Of a stretch of 64,000 bases of DNA, positions 1 through 9,183 are shown one piece after another. Each line of letters starts with the position of its first letter. Position 1 is the first letter of the stretch. The translations under genes were made by a program, and so were the position numbers. Source of the stretch: Mesocricetibacter intestinalis (lineage in GTDB: Bacteria > Pseudomonadota > Gammaproteobacteria > Enterobacterales > Pasteurellaceae); contig NZ_SNYQ01000006.1 of the NCBI RefSeq assembly GCF_004363295.1, positions 1 through 64,000 on the forward strand, given 5' to 3'. The notes beneath the pieces were generated by a model that searched no databases, was not told the DNA's origin, and worked only from the letters and a program-made list of their open reading frames with translations.

Positions 1-52
1 GTTAAGCCTGCCGCCAGCGTTCAATCTGAGCCATGATCAAACTCTTCAATTC
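1..52 (-). rRNA. rrs: 16S ribosomal RNA, 5' end only
   Basis: The first 52 bases, read on the minus strand, are the conserved start of bacterial 16S rRNA (the AGAGTTTGATCATGGCTCAG block followed by the ACGCTGGCGGCAGGC block). Only the 5' end is present; the gene continues beyond the left edge. The mature 5' end is placed by alignment from memory to the E. coli end, so it may be off by one or two bases. The gene lies directly downstream of a tRNA cluster on the same strand. Confidence 0.95.
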
Positions 53-210
53 AAAAAGTTTGTGCTCAAAAGTCCTGACTTCATCTGTAAGGCCTGAGCC
101 TTACTCTTATAATGAATTTTCGTGCACTCTTAAGTCTTTTAAATGTTTTTCACTTAAACTTAACAAGTGCCCACACAGATTGTCTGATAAGTTGTTAAAG
201 AGCAAAAAAA
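53..210 (-). other. rRNA operon leader with boxA antitermination site
   Basis: This leader lies between tRNA-Pro and 16S. Minus-strand positions 204-192 read TGCTCTTTAACAA, the boxA element that recruits the Nus antitermination complex in E. coli rrn operons. The bases after it (TATCAGACAATCTGTGTGGG) match the E. coli rrn leader as I know it. boxA starts only 6 bp after the end of tRNA-Pro, so there is no room for an rrn promoter between them and the promoter must lie upstream of the tRNAs. I see no boxB hairpin between tRNA-Pro and boxA. Confidence 0.85.
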
Positions 211-287
211 TGGTCGGCGAGATAGGATTTGAACCTACGACCCACTGGTCCCAAACCAGTTGCGCTACCAAGCTGCGCTACTCGCCG
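211..287 (-). tRNA. proM: tRNA-Pro (anticodon TGG)
   Basis: This is a 77-nt cloverleaf on the minus strand. The acceptor stem starts CGGCGAG and closes with CTCGCCG followed by an encoded ACCA end. The anticodon loop carries TGG between CTGGT/ACCAG arms, and the T arm has GGTTCGAATCC. It is almost identical to E. coli proM. It is the last of three tandem tRNAs and sits 6 bp before boxA of the rRNA leader. Confidence 0.97.
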
Positions 288-310
288 ACATATATCTTTC
301 GATATTTGAA

Positions 311-387
311 TGGGGTGGCTAATGAGACTCGAACTCACGACAACCGGAATCACAATCCGGGGCTCTACCAACTGAGCTATAGCCACC
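311..387 (-). tRNA. hisR: tRNA-His (anticodon GTG)
   Basis: This minus-strand tRNA begins GGTGGCTATAGCTCAG, ends CACC followed by CCA, and carries a GTG anticodon between CCGGA/TCCGG arms. The extra 5' G typical of tRNA-His is present. It is the middle gene of the Arg-His-Pro cluster, equivalent to argX-hisR-leuT-proM of E. coli without the leucine tRNA. Confidence 0.97.
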
Positions 388-418
388 ATTGTTTGTTTCA
401 ACTGCAAAAGACTTGACC

Positions 419-495
<77 letters not shown>

Positions 496-517
496 ACATT
501 GCGTCGTTGCGGGGCGT

Positions 518-546
518 ATATTAAGAGTTTATAAAATGCTTGTCTA
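518..546 (-). promoter_or_regulatory. strong stable-RNA promoter for the tRNA-rRNA unit
   Basis: On the minus strand there is TAGACA (546-541), a 17-bp spacer, and TAATAT (523-518). The -10 is followed by a GC-rich stretch (ACGCCCCGC), the kind of discriminator that makes stable-RNA promoters sensitive to ppGpp. Upstream, about 548-575, is an A/T-tract region resembling an UP element. Start of transcription is predicted near 510, about 15 nt before tRNA-Arg. Confidence 0.75.
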
Positions 547-617
547 GTACTTTTTGAAAAAATTTTTCCGTTAGATTGCAATTTATTCAAATTGATTAGA
601 AATCCGCATTAATCCGT

Positions 618-2579
618 TCAGTTTTTAGATAGTTTTGCTTTTTTGCCTTCCAGTTCTTCCCAGCGTAAGAAAGCGGCTTCCATTTCTTTTTCCTTATCCG
701 CCAGTAACTGTAAGCGCTGTGCGCTATATTCGTGCGCTTGTGCGAAGAAATCCGGTGCCGAAACTTCCTGCTGTAAGGCATCAATTTCCTGTTCCAATGT
801 TTCCAATAACTGCGGCAGGCTTTCCAGCTCGCGTTGTTCTTTGTAAGACAGCTTTTCCGCTGAGCTTCTATGGTTTTTGGCCGCTAAAACTTTGCTATTT
901 TCAACCGCACTTTGTGCGCTCTGTTTCTGCTGGTTTTTTTGGGGCTGGGCTAAAAGCGCTTCTCTGGCTTTGCTCGCCAATACATTGGCCTGTTGCTGTT
1001 TCGCATCGTAAAAACCGCCCACATATTTATTCAGTATGCCCTCGCCTTCGAAAATATAGCATTCGGTAGCGACGTTATCGATAAACTGGCGATCATGGCT
1101 GACTATAAGTAAGGTTCCTTGGTAGTCGGCCAGGATTTCTTCCAGCAATTCTAAGGTTTCCACGTCCAGATCATTGGTCGGCTCGTCAAGAATCAGTAAA
1201 TTATTCGGTTTTAGTAGTAACTTGGCCAGAAGCAGGCGGTTACGCTCGCCGCCGGACAGGGCTTTAACCGGAGTCATCGCCCGTTTGGGCGGGAATAAGA
1301 AATCCTGCAGGTAACCCAGAACGTGCCGTTTAACTCCGTTGATTTCGATATCCTGTTTACCGTCCGCCACGTTATCCATAACGCTTTTTTCCGGATCCAG
1401 TTCCGCTCGATACTGATCAAAATATGCAATTTCCAATTTGGTTCCGCAGCGAATCTTCCCTTCCGTCGCTTTAATTTCGCCTAACAGTAGCTTGATAAAG
1501 GTGGTTTTACCGCAACCGTTCGGGCCGACCAGTGCGATTTTATCGCCGCGCATAATTGTCGCGCTAAAATCCTTTAACAGGGTTTTATCCTCTATCCGGT
1601 AGCCAGCATTGGTTAGCTCAAACACGATTTTTCCCGAACGGGTGGAGGTATCCAATTGCAATTTAGCCGTTCCGGTAACATCTCTGCGCTGACGCCGTTC
1701 CTCACGCAGGGCTTTTAATGCCCGAACCCGTCCCTCATTCCGGGTACGTCGTGCTTTAATACCCTGCCGAATCCAGATCTCTTCCTGTGCCAGTTTTTTA
1801 TCGAACAATTCGTTTTGCTGAGCTTCCACACGCAAGTTCTGTTCTTTTTTATCAAGATACAGATCGTAATTTCCGGGATATGAAACCAACTTTCCGCGAT
1901 CCAAATCAATGATGCGGGTAGCCATTTTGCGGATAAAGGAGCGATCGTGGGAAATAAATACGATACTGCCGGTAAATTCCGTTAAAAAATTTTCTAACCA
2001 TTCAATTGCATCTACATCCAGATGGTTGGTAGGTTCATCTAGTAATAATACATCCGGCTGACAAACCAAAGCGCGCGCCAATGCGGCTTTTCGTTGCCAA
2101 CCGCCGGACAGTTCCGATAACAGCGTATTTTCATCCAGCTCCAACTTTACCAATACTTCATGGATTTTATTTTCAAACTGCCAACCGTTTTCATGTTCCA
2201 GTCGGCTTTGTACCTGTGCGAGCTGTGCCAACAGACTTTCATCATAATTTTTTTCCAGCTGTCTGGAAATACGGTGATATTCTTTAATTAGCTCGGCAAG
2301 ATGTCCGATTCCTTCCGCGACATAATCAAATACGCTACCGGCAGCGTTACGCGGCGGATCCTGTTCCAGACGGGAAACCATCAGATCTTTCTCGCGCTGT
2401 ACCCGTCCCTCGTCCGGAATTATTTCGCCGGATAAAATTTTTAATAAGGTGGATTTACCCGCACCATTGCGCCCCACCAGACAAACTCTTTCATTAGCTT
2501 CAATATGCAGTTCGGTATGATCCAGCAGCGGATGATCGCCGAAGGATAGGTAAGCCTCTGTTACACTGATTAATGCCAT
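618..2579 (-). CDS. uup: ABC-F family ATPase Uup
   Basis: The 653-residue protein has two ATP-binding cassettes in tandem and no membrane segments, the plan of the ABC-F family that works on ribosomes. The first Walker A is GRNGAGKST (residues 36-44) with an LSGG signature near 155. The second Walker A, GPNGCGKTT, is near 350, followed by LSGGERNR and a LLILDEPTNDLD Walker B. The last ~90 residues are rich in K, E, Q and L and look like the DNA-binding coiled coil that separates Uup from EttA or YbiT. In E. coli Uup affects precise excision of transposons and ribosome function. It is the only protein gene between the tRNA cluster and copA. Family call is firm; exact role is from the family. 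Confidence 0.94.
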   Translation of the reverse strand: MALISVTEAYLSFGDHPLLDHTELHIEANERVCLVGRNGAGKSTLLKILSGEIIPDEGRVQREKDLMVSRLEQDPPRNAAGSVFDYVAEGIGHLAELIKEYHRISRQLEKNYDESLLAQLAQVQSRLEHENGWQFENKIHEVLVKLELDENTLLSELSGGWQRKAALARALVCQPDVLLLDEPTNHLDVDAIEWLENFLTEFTGSIVFISHDRSFIRKMATRIIDLDRGKLVSYPGNYDLYLDKKEQNLRVEAQQNELFDKKLAQEEIWIRQGIKARRTRNEGRVRALKALREERRQRRDVTGTAKLQLDTSTRSGKIVFELTNAGYRIEDKTLLKDFSATIMRGDKIALVGPNGCGKTTFIKLLLGEIKATEGKIRCGTKLEIAYFDQYRAELDPEKSVMDNVADGKQDIEINGVKRHVLGYLQDFLFPPKRAMTPVKALSGGERNRLLLAKLLLKPNNLLILDEPTNDLDVETLELLEEILADYQGTLLIVSHDRQFIDNVATECYIFEGEGILNKYVGGFYDAKQQQANVLASKAREALLAQPQKNQQKQSAQSAVENSKVLAAKNHRSSAEKLSYKEQRELESLPQLLETLEQEIDALQQEVSAPDFFAQAHEYSAQRLQLLADKEKEMEAAFLRWEELEGKKAKLSKN

Positions 2580-2650
2580 ATATTCTTAACTTCTCAATAA
2601 AACGGATAAAAAAATCGCACCGATTCTATCAGTTTTCGACCTAAAAAGAA

Positions 2651-2677
2651 AAAGGAGGAAAAAAGCTCTCCTCCTTT
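2651..2677 (-). terminator. intrinsic terminator of copA
   Basis: A 9-bp stem (AAAGGAGGA with TCCTCCTTT, 9-nt loop) lies 34 bp beyond the copA stop. Read on the minus strand it is followed by a T-rich tract (TTTTTCTTTTT). Confidence 0.8.
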
Positions 2678-2710
2678 ATCTTAACTATCTTAACTATTAG
2701 CCCCTATCAA

Positions 2711-5461
2711 TTATTGCCGCGGACGAAATTTTAATAGGCGGTTGGCATTGGTCGCCACGCTAATTGAAGAAAGCGCCATGGCTGCCCCGCCGATCATGGG
2801 ATTCAGCAGCAGACCTAGCCAAGGGTAGAGTACGCCGGCGGCAATGGGAATCCCCAGGGAATTATAAATAAAGGCGGCAAATAGATTCTGTTTCATATTA
2901 CCCAGGGTACCTTTCGCCAAACTCAAAGCATCTGCAACGCCATTAAGACTGTGCCGCATCAGGGTCAGCTCGGCGGTTTCAATCGCAATATCACTGCCGC
3001 CGCCCATGGCTATACTGACATCCGCCTGGGCAAGTGCCGGAGCATCATTGATACCGTCGCCCACCATAACTACTTTGCGCCCCTGTTGCTGTAACTGTCG
3101 AACAACTTCCGCCTTACCCTCCGGCAATACGCCGGCAATCACCTGATCAATACCGGCTTCGCGGGCTATGGCTTGTGCACTTCGTTCCTGATCCCCGGTC
3201 AGCATAATTAGATGATAGCCCTGTTTATGTAAGCGGGCTAATGCCATCGCCGTATCTTCCCGTAACAGATCCCGAATAGCCAATACCCCTGCAAGCATGC
3301 CTTCAACCGCCAGAAAAACCAGGGTTGCGCCCCCTTCGCTTTCGCGTGCAAACTCAAGGGCTGCAATCTCAGTATCAATATTCCGCCCCTGTAATAAAGT
3401 GCGGCTCCCCAACAACAATGTTTTTCCCTGTATCCGCCCGCTTACGCCTAAGCCTTTTAGGGTACGGAAATCCGCCACTTCATCGGTAATTCTATAACCC
3501 TTTTCTTGCGCCAACGCCAATAGCGCTTTTGCCAAAGGATGGGCGGAACCCTGTTCCAGACAGGCGGCGCTACGGATAATTTCCTCTTCGCTAAAACCGT
3601 TAAAGCAGTAAACCGCACTGACTTTGGGTTGCCCTTTGGTCAAGGTCCCGGTTTTGTCAAAAATCACCGTATCCGCATCCGCCGCCTTTTGCAATGCATC
3701 CGCATCACGCACCAGTATCCCCAGTTCGGCAGCGCGCCCCACCCCGGCGATAACGGACATAGGTGTCGCCAGTCCCAATGCGCATGGGCAGGCAATAATC
3801 AATACCGTGGTTAATACGGTCAAGGCATAGGATAATTGCGGCTGCGGCCCGAAAACATACCAGAGTGCGGCGGCAATCAAAGCAATCATAATTACCACGG
3901 GAACAAATACGGCGGCAATACTATCTGCCAAACGGCCGATTTTCGGTTTACTGCTTTGTGCCCGGCGAACTAATTTTATAATATTTGCCAAGCGGGTATT
4001 GCGTCCGATTTGTTGGGCGCGAAATAGTACCGTACCGTCGCTGACTAAGGTGCCGGCACTGACCTTATCTCCTCTTTGTTTGAATACCGGCAGGGGCTCG
4101 CCGCTCAGCATACTTTCGTCAATCCAGGCACTGCCTTGCTGTACCTCTCCGTCAACGGAAACCCGATCACCGGTTTGCAGGCGCAGTATCATTCCTTCGA
4201 CCACAGCCGCCAGGGGAATTTCCCGTTCGCCCTCGGCATCAACAACCCGAGCGCTTTTCGGAGTTAAATCCAGCAACCGTTCCAAAGCTTTGGAAGAACG
4301 CTGTTTAGCCTTAGCCTCCAGCATTTTACCCAAGTTGATTAAGCCGATAATCATCGCACTCGATTCAAAATAAAGATGGCGGGATTGAGGCGGGAAGAAA
4401 TCCGGAAAAACAACAATAAACATTGAAAACAGCCAAGCGACACCGGTACCCAGCGCCACCAGAGTATCCATTGTCGCCGTTCCCTTAACCAAACTTTTCC
4501 AGGCACCGCGATAAAAATGTCCGCCGCAAAACAGCATGACCGCCAAAACCGCCAATCCAACCATAAGCCAGCTGAAGCGATTGCTTGCGCTAACCATGCT
4601 CATTCCCATCAGCATATCCCAGGACATTAATCCGAAGCCGACTATCAAGGCGATAATCGCCTGCCATTTTCGCCCGCGGATTTCAGCCTGCGATTGCAGC
4701 CGTTGCTTCTCACGCCGCAGATTTTCATCTTCCACCACCTCGGCGCCATAGCCCGCTTCCCGTACCGCAGCGACCAATGCCTGCGGCGCCGCATCACCAA
4801 AAATCAGGGCGCTGCTTTCGGCAAGATTCACCTGTACGTTATCCACGCCGGCAACGGCGGATAAGGCTTTTTCCACCTTACGTACGCAAGCGGCGCAGCT
4901 TAATCCTTCCAGTAATAAAGTGGTTTGCGCCGCCGATGAAATAATTATTTCATCGGACGCTGTCGTAGTTATTTCATCAGATAGCGCCTCAGATTGAGCA
5001 GCCCGTGTGGCTTGCGCCGGCGTCTCTTGCGCCGGCGCTTCAGGCTTTGGGCGAGAATTCTCTCCCTTTAATAAAACCGCCTGGTACCCGGCATTTTGAA
5101 TTGCAGCGATCACGGCCTCCGCCTGCGCTTTTTCACCGTAGATTTCAGCTTCATTTTTACTGATATTAAAAACTTCAACGTTTTCCACCGCACTTAGCGC
5201 TTTTTCAGTATTTTTAACGCAATGGCCGCAGGATAATCCACTCAGGGCCAGGCGAAATGTTGGTTCTGCAAGCCGTGCGCCGTAACCGGCTTTCTCGATC
5301 GCCTCAATAAATTGCCGAGGCTCCTTATCGCTGACAATCTTGGCAAAGTTTAAACCGACTTCAGCGCTTTGCACTCCCTCAATCGCCTCTAAACTCCCTT
5401 TTACATTTTTGATACAATGCCCGCATGAAAGATCTGTCAGAGCAAGAATAATTGTCGCCAT
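2711..5461 (-). CDS. copA: copper-exporting P1B-type ATPase with three metal-binding domains
   Basis: The 916-residue inner-membrane pump exports Cu(I) from the cytoplasm. Three N-terminal heavy-metal-associated domains carry CGHC (13-16), CGHC (78-81) and CAAC (189-192). An Ala/Pro/Glu/Thr-rich linker (about 133-182) separates the second and third. After that come the membrane core with the CPC motif (IIACPCALG), the phosphorylation site DKTGT, the HP motif of P1B pumps (GSAHPLAKAL) and the hinge GDGINDAP. Start choice: ATG preceded by AAGGAG, opening straight into HMA domain 1. The gene is divergent from cueR with a MerR-type operator between. The family usually has one or two HMA domains; no separate copper chaperone gene is nearby. 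Confidence 0.95.
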   Translation of the reverse strand: MATIILALTDLSCGHCIKNVKGSLEAIEGVQSAEVGLNFAKIVSDKEPRQFIEAIEKAGYGARLAEPTFRLALSGLSCGHCVKNTEKALSAVENVEVFNISKNEAEIYGEKAQAEAVIAAIQNAGYQAVLLKGENSRPKPEAPAQETPAQATRAAQSEALSDEITTTASDEIIISSAAQTTLLLEGLSCAACVRKVEKALSAVAGVDNVQVNLAESSALIFGDAAPQALVAAVREAGYGAEVVEDENLRREKQRLQSQAEIRGRKWQAIIALIVGFGLMSWDMLMGMSMVSASNRFSWLMVGLAVLAVMLFCGGHFYRGAWKSLVKGTATMDTLVALGTGVAWLFSMFIVVFPDFFPPQSRHLYFESSAMIIGLINLGKMLEAKAKQRSSKALERLLDLTPKSARVVDAEGEREIPLAAVVEGMILRLQTGDRVSVDGEVQQGSAWIDESMLSGEPLPVFKQRGDKVSAGTLVSDGTVLFRAQQIGRNTRLANIIKLVRRAQSSKPKIGRLADSIAAVFVPVVIMIALIAAALWYVFGPQPQLSYALTVLTTVLIIACPCALGLATPMSVIAGVGRAAELGILVRDADALQKAADADTVIFDKTGTLTKGQPKVSAVYCFNGFSEEEIIRSAACLEQGSAHPLAKALLALAQEKGYRITDEVADFRTLKGLGVSGRIQGKTLLLGSRTLLQGRNIDTEIAALEFARESEGGATLVFLAVEGMLAGVLAIRDLLREDTAMALARLHKQGYHLIMLTGDQERSAQAIAREAGIDQVIAGVLPEGKAEVVRQLQQQGRKVVMVGDGINDAPALAQADVSIAMGGGSDIAIETAELTLMRHSLNGVADALSLAKGTLGNMKQNLFAAFIYNSLGIPIAAGVLYPWLGLLLNPMIGGAAMALSSISVATNANRLLKFRPRQ

Positions 5462-5491
5462 ATTTTCTCCTTCCGTTGTTAGACGAGATAC

Positions 5492-5522
5492 AAGATAAAC
5501 CTTACCCCAAGGGTAAAGTCAA
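5492..5522 (-). promoter_or_regulatory. CueR-type operator/promoter of copA
   Basis: On the minus strand the -35 TTGACT (5522-5517) and -10 TATCTT (5497-5492) are 19 bp apart, the over-long spacer typical of promoters twisted into shape by MerR-family activators. The spacer holds an interrupted dyad, TTACCC (5502-5507) and GGGTAA (5511-5516), extended by outer matches. This resembles the ACCTTCC...GGAAGGT copper boxes of enterobacteria in position more than in exact bases. Confidence 0.75.
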
Positions 5523-5551
5523 GTGCCAATAGTAAAAATAGGATCACCCGG

Positions 5552-5959
5552 ATGAATATTGCAGAAATCGTGAAACGTACCGGCCTTAGCGCCAAATCCG
5601 TCCGCTTTTATGAGGAAAAAGGAATCATTACCCCTCCGCAACGTGCCGCCAACGGCTATCGACAATATAACGAAGAACATATTCGCGAGCTGAATTTATT
5701 GCATCAGGCTCGTTTGGTGGGTTTTTCCCTACCGGAATGTAAAGAATTAATGCAGTTGTATAACAATCCCCACCGTCGCAGCGCCGATGTAAAAGGAAAA
5801 ACCCTGGCAAAAATCAACGAAATCGATCAACAGATTGCAAAACTCCAGCAGATCCGGCAAGAATTATTAACCCTAGCAGAGCAATGCCCCGGAGATAATT
5901 CCGAACATTGTCCGATTATTGAAGGGCTGGCCTGTAAAAAGTGCGGTCAAAAAAACTAA
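5552..5959 (+). CDS. cueR: MerR-family copper-responsive regulator
   Basis: The 135-residue protein has an N-terminal winged helix (starting MNIAEIVKRTGLSAKSVRFYE), a long dimerisation helix (about 80-110) and a metal loop with Cys112 and Cys120, the spacing and numbering of E. coli CueR Cu(I) ligands. It should activate the divergent copA when Cu(I) is bound. Two more cysteines (CKKC) lie in the tail. The last codons contain an intact uptake signal AAGTGCGGT (5939-5947), which encodes most of the KCG segment. The ribosome site is weak (AGGA 12 nt upstream). Confidence 0.92.
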   Translation: MNIAEIVKRTGLSAKSVRFYEEKGIITPPQRAANGYRQYNEEHIRELNLLHQARLVGFSLPECKELMQLYNNPHRRSADVKGKTLAKINEIDQQIAKLQQIRQELLTLAEQCPGDNSEHCPIIEGLACKKCGQKN

Positions 5960-5995
5960 AGTTTTTTCCGCAACCTTCCCGATGCTCTGCCCCCT

Positions 5996-6901
5996 TTATC
6001 GGCTCAAACCGTTTTTTAATTCCGCCGGGGTACAATGAAAATACTGCTTAAAGGCCTGGGTAAAATTAGATACATGGCGGTAACCGCATTCGTATGCCAC
6101 TTCACTAATACTAAGCGGCGTATTGCTTAAAGCATGCAGAGCGTATTTCATCTTTTTATGTCGCAACCAGTCGCCGATGCTCAGCCCGAAATATTCTTTT
6201 ATCCGCCGCTGCAAAGTTCGTTCGCTCATATTCATCGCCTGAGCCAACTGAGTAACATTTTGTTTATGCAGAAAAACACTGTTAAGGCGACGCACAAATT
6301 CATTATCCCCTTTAGGCAATGGGGCGTCCGTATAATCCTTGCAGTTATCTTCAAACACCCGCCACAATTTCGCCAGTAACTCGAGGGCATTCGCTTCTCG
6401 GCATAAATCATTATAAATCGTAGCGGGCTGAGGCTGGAGAAAACCTAAGCTTAACTGCCGGATATCCGAGGGCAGCGACCAGATTCGGACGGTTCGTTCA
6501 AACACCGCCGGCTGTTTTTGCTGCGGCGCATATTGAGAAAACCATTTTTCCACCCCTTTAACCGACACCTTAACACAGGGTTCGTCCTTAATTAAATAAC
6601 GGGTAAACAAACATTCTTCTCCGGGCGAAACCATAATAATACGCCCGCCTTCCGCCGCAATATGATAGCGTAAGCCGTTGATGGCGAAAGACAAGCTTCC
6701 TTCCAGCAACACAATAAAATTTATATAGCTGCCCACCAATTGTCCGCAACGCATATTTTTTTGCGGACAAATCATGCCCCCATGAATACTGATACCGCTC
6801 TTAAATTCATCAAAACGGTAGCTACCCTTAAGAAATTCCGGCCCGCTATCATTGCGGACAAGACGGATAAACTGGCTGCTATTCAGATATTCAATACTCA
6901 T
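5996..6901 (-). CDS. AraC-family regulator beside a siderophore receptor
   Basis: The 301-residue protein has a C-terminal double helix-turn-helix (about residues 200-300: MNMSERTLQRRIKEYF, then ISEVAYECGYRHVSNFTQAF) and an N-terminal cupin-like sensing half. The layout resembles the PchR/YbtA class, which switches on siderophore uptake genes when the siderophore is inside the cell. The start at 6901 (MSIEYLN) is preferred over an upstream TTG because AAGGA sits 5 nt before it. It is divergent from a TonB-dependent siderophore receptor across 125 bp with a Fur-box-like sequence, so control of the receptor is likely, though the ligand is unknown. Confidence 0.85.
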   Translation of the reverse strand: MSIEYLNSSQFIRLVRNDSGPEFLKGSYRFDEFKSGISIHGGMICPQKNMRCGQLVGSYINFIVLLEGSLSFAINGLRYHIAAEGGRIIMVSPGEECLFTRYLIKDEPCVKVSVKGVEKWFSQYAPQQKQPAVFERTVRIWSLPSDIRQLSLGFLQPQPATIYNDLCREANALELLAKLWRVFEDNCKDYTDAPLPKGDNEFVRRLNSVFLHKQNVTQLAQAMNMSERTLQRRIKEYFGLSIGDWLRHKKMKYALHALSNTPLSISEVAYECGYRHVSNFTQAFKQYFHCTPAELKNGLSR

Positions 6902-6940
6902 GGGATTCCTTTGGCTGAAAATCAATAAGAGTTGTCAGGT

Positions 6941-6959
6941 GAAAATAAGATTAATTCTC
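6941..6959. promoter_or_regulatory. candidate Fur box between the AraC regulator and the receptor
   Basis: GAAAAT-AAGATT-A-ATTCTC matches the 6-6-1-6 Fur consensus (GATAAT GATAAT C ATTATC) at about 13 of 18 defined positions, with good outer half-sites. It lies about 68 bp before the receptor start and could serve both divergent genes. Evidence is sequence likeness and context only. Confidence 0.45.
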
Positions 6960-7026
6960 ATTAATACTGTATTTTAACGCTAAAATAACCCCACTGACAA
7001 TTTCCCTTCACCTAAGGATATTTATT

Positions 7027-9150
7027 ATGCAAGAATTTAAATTAAGTGTTGCCAGCACTCTTGTGTTCGCCGTGCTGTCTTCCTCCGCTTATGCGGAAAG
7101 CCCGCAAACGGCGGATAAAGCTTCATCATTGGAAACCATCGATGTAGTTACCGAGCAAGCCTATGAGGCTATAGTTACGGAAAATACCCGCGACTATAGT
7201 TCTTTCGCCGCAACGGTGGGAACCAAAAGCCCCGCCTCAATTCGGGAAATTCCTCAATCCATCAGTATTATCACCAATCAACAAATCCGAGATCGCGATG
7301 TCCGTACCTTCGATCAGCTGGCGGCAAAAACGCCGGGATTAAGGGTATTGGCCAATGATGACGGTCGCTCTTCCGTTTATGCGCGCGGTTATGAATACAG
7401 CGAATACAATATCGACGGATTACCGGCACAGATGCAAAGTATCGTCGGTACGCTACCCAACCTGATCGCTTTCGACCGGGTGGAGATCATGCGCGGCCCG
7501 AGCGGTCTATTCGATAGCAGCGGTGAAATGGGCGGTATCGTCAACTTTGTACGTAAACGTCCAAGCAAAGAATTTAAAGGCAGTCTTAGTGCCGGGTACG
7601 GTTCCTATCAAAAATATAATGCCGATGCAGATATTTCCGGCCCGTTAAATGAATCCGGCAGCATTCGCGGCCGCTTAGTCGCACAAACTAACGGCGAATC
7701 ACCGAAACCGGCCGAGAAAAACAATCATCATGAAACCTTGTATGCCGCTCTGGATTGGGATTTGGATGCGGATACGACATTAGGACTGGGCTATTTATTT
7801 CAACAACGGGAATTAACGCCGAATAACGGTTTACCCGCATGGGCCGACGGCAGTCTGTTATCCCTGCCGAATCATACCTTTGTGGGCGCCCGGTGGAATA
7901 AATTTACGATGAAAAGCCATGACTTCTTTGCCGATTTAAAACATCGTTTTGCCACAGAAGGGGTCGGAAAAATCGGACTGCGCTATTCCGACCGTGAAGC
8001 GGATTCCAACTATGCTTTCTCAGGTTCCGCCCTCAATGCAAATAATATCACTAAGGTTACCGGACTGGCGACAGAGGTGAAACAGCGTTCCTTCGCCCTG
8101 GATGCCAGCTACAGCCAACCTTTTAAGCTCGGCAACCGAACCAGCGATTTTGTGCTGGGCGCGGATTATAACCATTTTAAATATGATTATGATCAGGCCA
8201 GAGCCAGCTTAGGTAGCCTGGATTATCGCAATTTTTCTTCCCTGTCCTATGTGGATATTATGTCCAATGCCAGAAATAAATTAAAAGGCTACAGTTTAAC
8301 CAATACCCTGGAAGAACTGAGCGAAACCGGTTTATACGGGAAACTGGTATTACGCCCGCTGGATCCCCTATCGGTAATTGTCGGCGGTCGTTTGGGGCAT
8401 TACAAAATTGAATCCGGCAGCGGTGCGGATAAAGAAAGTCAGAGCAAAACCAAAGCCACCGGCTATGCGGGGGTCGTATTCGATATTAATACCAACCATA
8501 GTTTATATGCCAGCTATTCCAGCCTATATACACCGCAGACCGATACCGATATTAACGGTAAATTACTCAAAGCGCGTAAAGGTACCCAATTGGAAGGCGG
8601 CTATAAGGGCGCATTCTTTAATGAAGCCTTAAACCTGCGCTTCAGTGTTTATCGTTTAAAAGACGTGAATGCGGCGGCACCGAGTATTCCGACCGATGCG
8701 AAATCGCCGTCCGTAGCCTTGGGCGAACGGGTTATGCAAGGGTTCGAAGCGGAAATCAGCGGAAATATTACTGATCAATGGCGTATTCATGCGGGCTATA
8801 GCTATTTGGATACCGAACTGGTGGTACCCACTAAATCGGATGTGGCAATTTATCTGATGCCGCGCCATAGCGGAAATATCTGGACAACCTACGATATCAA
8901 TGAAAAATTCACCTTAGGTGCCGGTATGAACGCCATGAGCGAGGTAACCTCCTCCACCGGAATCAAAGCCGGCGGCTATACGACCTTTGACGCCATGATG
9001 TCTTACGCCTTTAGTCCGAAGCTGAAAGGACAGCTAAATGTGGATAATCTGCTTAACCGCAATTATTATGTACGAGCCGGCAGCGTATCCACCTTTAATA
9101 TTCCGGGTAAGGGACGTACCATTTTCGCCAGCATCCGTTATACTTTCTAA
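7027..9150 (+). CDS. TonB-dependent siderophore receptor
   Basis: The 707-residue outer-membrane receptor has a signal peptide ending in AYA (cleavage near residue 24), a TonB-box region (LETIDVV, about 35-41), a plug domain with the family motifs IPQSISIIT and DRVEIMRGPSGL (about residues 75-185), and a beta barrel ending in the aromatic FASIRYTF. The plug is of the FhuE/FoxA/pyoverdine-receptor type, which usually takes hydroxamate or mixed siderophores; the substrate cannot be read from the sequence. Start ATG follows AAGGATATTT. It is followed by a secreted esterase and preceded by a divergent AraC regulator, forming an iron-uptake unit. Confidence 0.9.
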   Translation: MQEFKLSVASTLVFAVLSSSAYAESPQTADKASSLETIDVVTEQAYEAIVTENTRDYSSFAATVGTKSPASIREIPQSISIITNQQIRDRDVRTFDQLAAKTPGLRVLANDDGRSSVYARGYEYSEYNIDGLPAQMQSIVGTLPNLIAFDRVEIMRGPSGLFDSSGEMGGIVNFVRKRPSKEFKGSLSAGYGSYQKYNADADISGPLNESGSIRGRLVAQTNGESPKPAEKNNHHETLYAALDWDLDADTTLGLGYLFQQRELTPNNGLPAWADGSLLSLPNHTFVGARWNKFTMKSHDFFADLKHRFATEGVGKIGLRYSDREADSNYAFSGSALNANNITKVTGLATEVKQRSFALDASYSQPFKLGNRTSDFVLGADYNHFKYDYDQARASLGSLDYRNFSSLSYVDIMSNARNKLKGYSLTNTLEELSETGLYGKLVLRPLDPLSVIVGGRLGHYKIESGSGADKESQSKTKATGYAGVVFDINTNHSLYASYSSLYTPQTDTDINGKLLKARKGTQLEGGYKGAFFNEALNLRFSVYRLKDVNAAAPSIPTDAKSPSVALGERVMQGFEAEISGNITDQWRIHAGYSYLDTELVVPTKSDVAIYLMPRHSGNIWTTYDINEKFTLGAGMNAMSEVTSSTGIKAGGYTTFDAMMSYAFSPKLKGQLNVDNLLNRNYYVRAGSVSTFNIPGKGRTIFASIRYTF

Positions 9151-9183
9151 ACGGACTAAACAGATAAAAAGATACAAATTCCG

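Noticed and set aside
33-416. Open reading frames across the tRNA genes on both strands
   Set aside because: They are read-through of tRNA and rRNA leader sequence; the cloverleaf genes explain the conservation.
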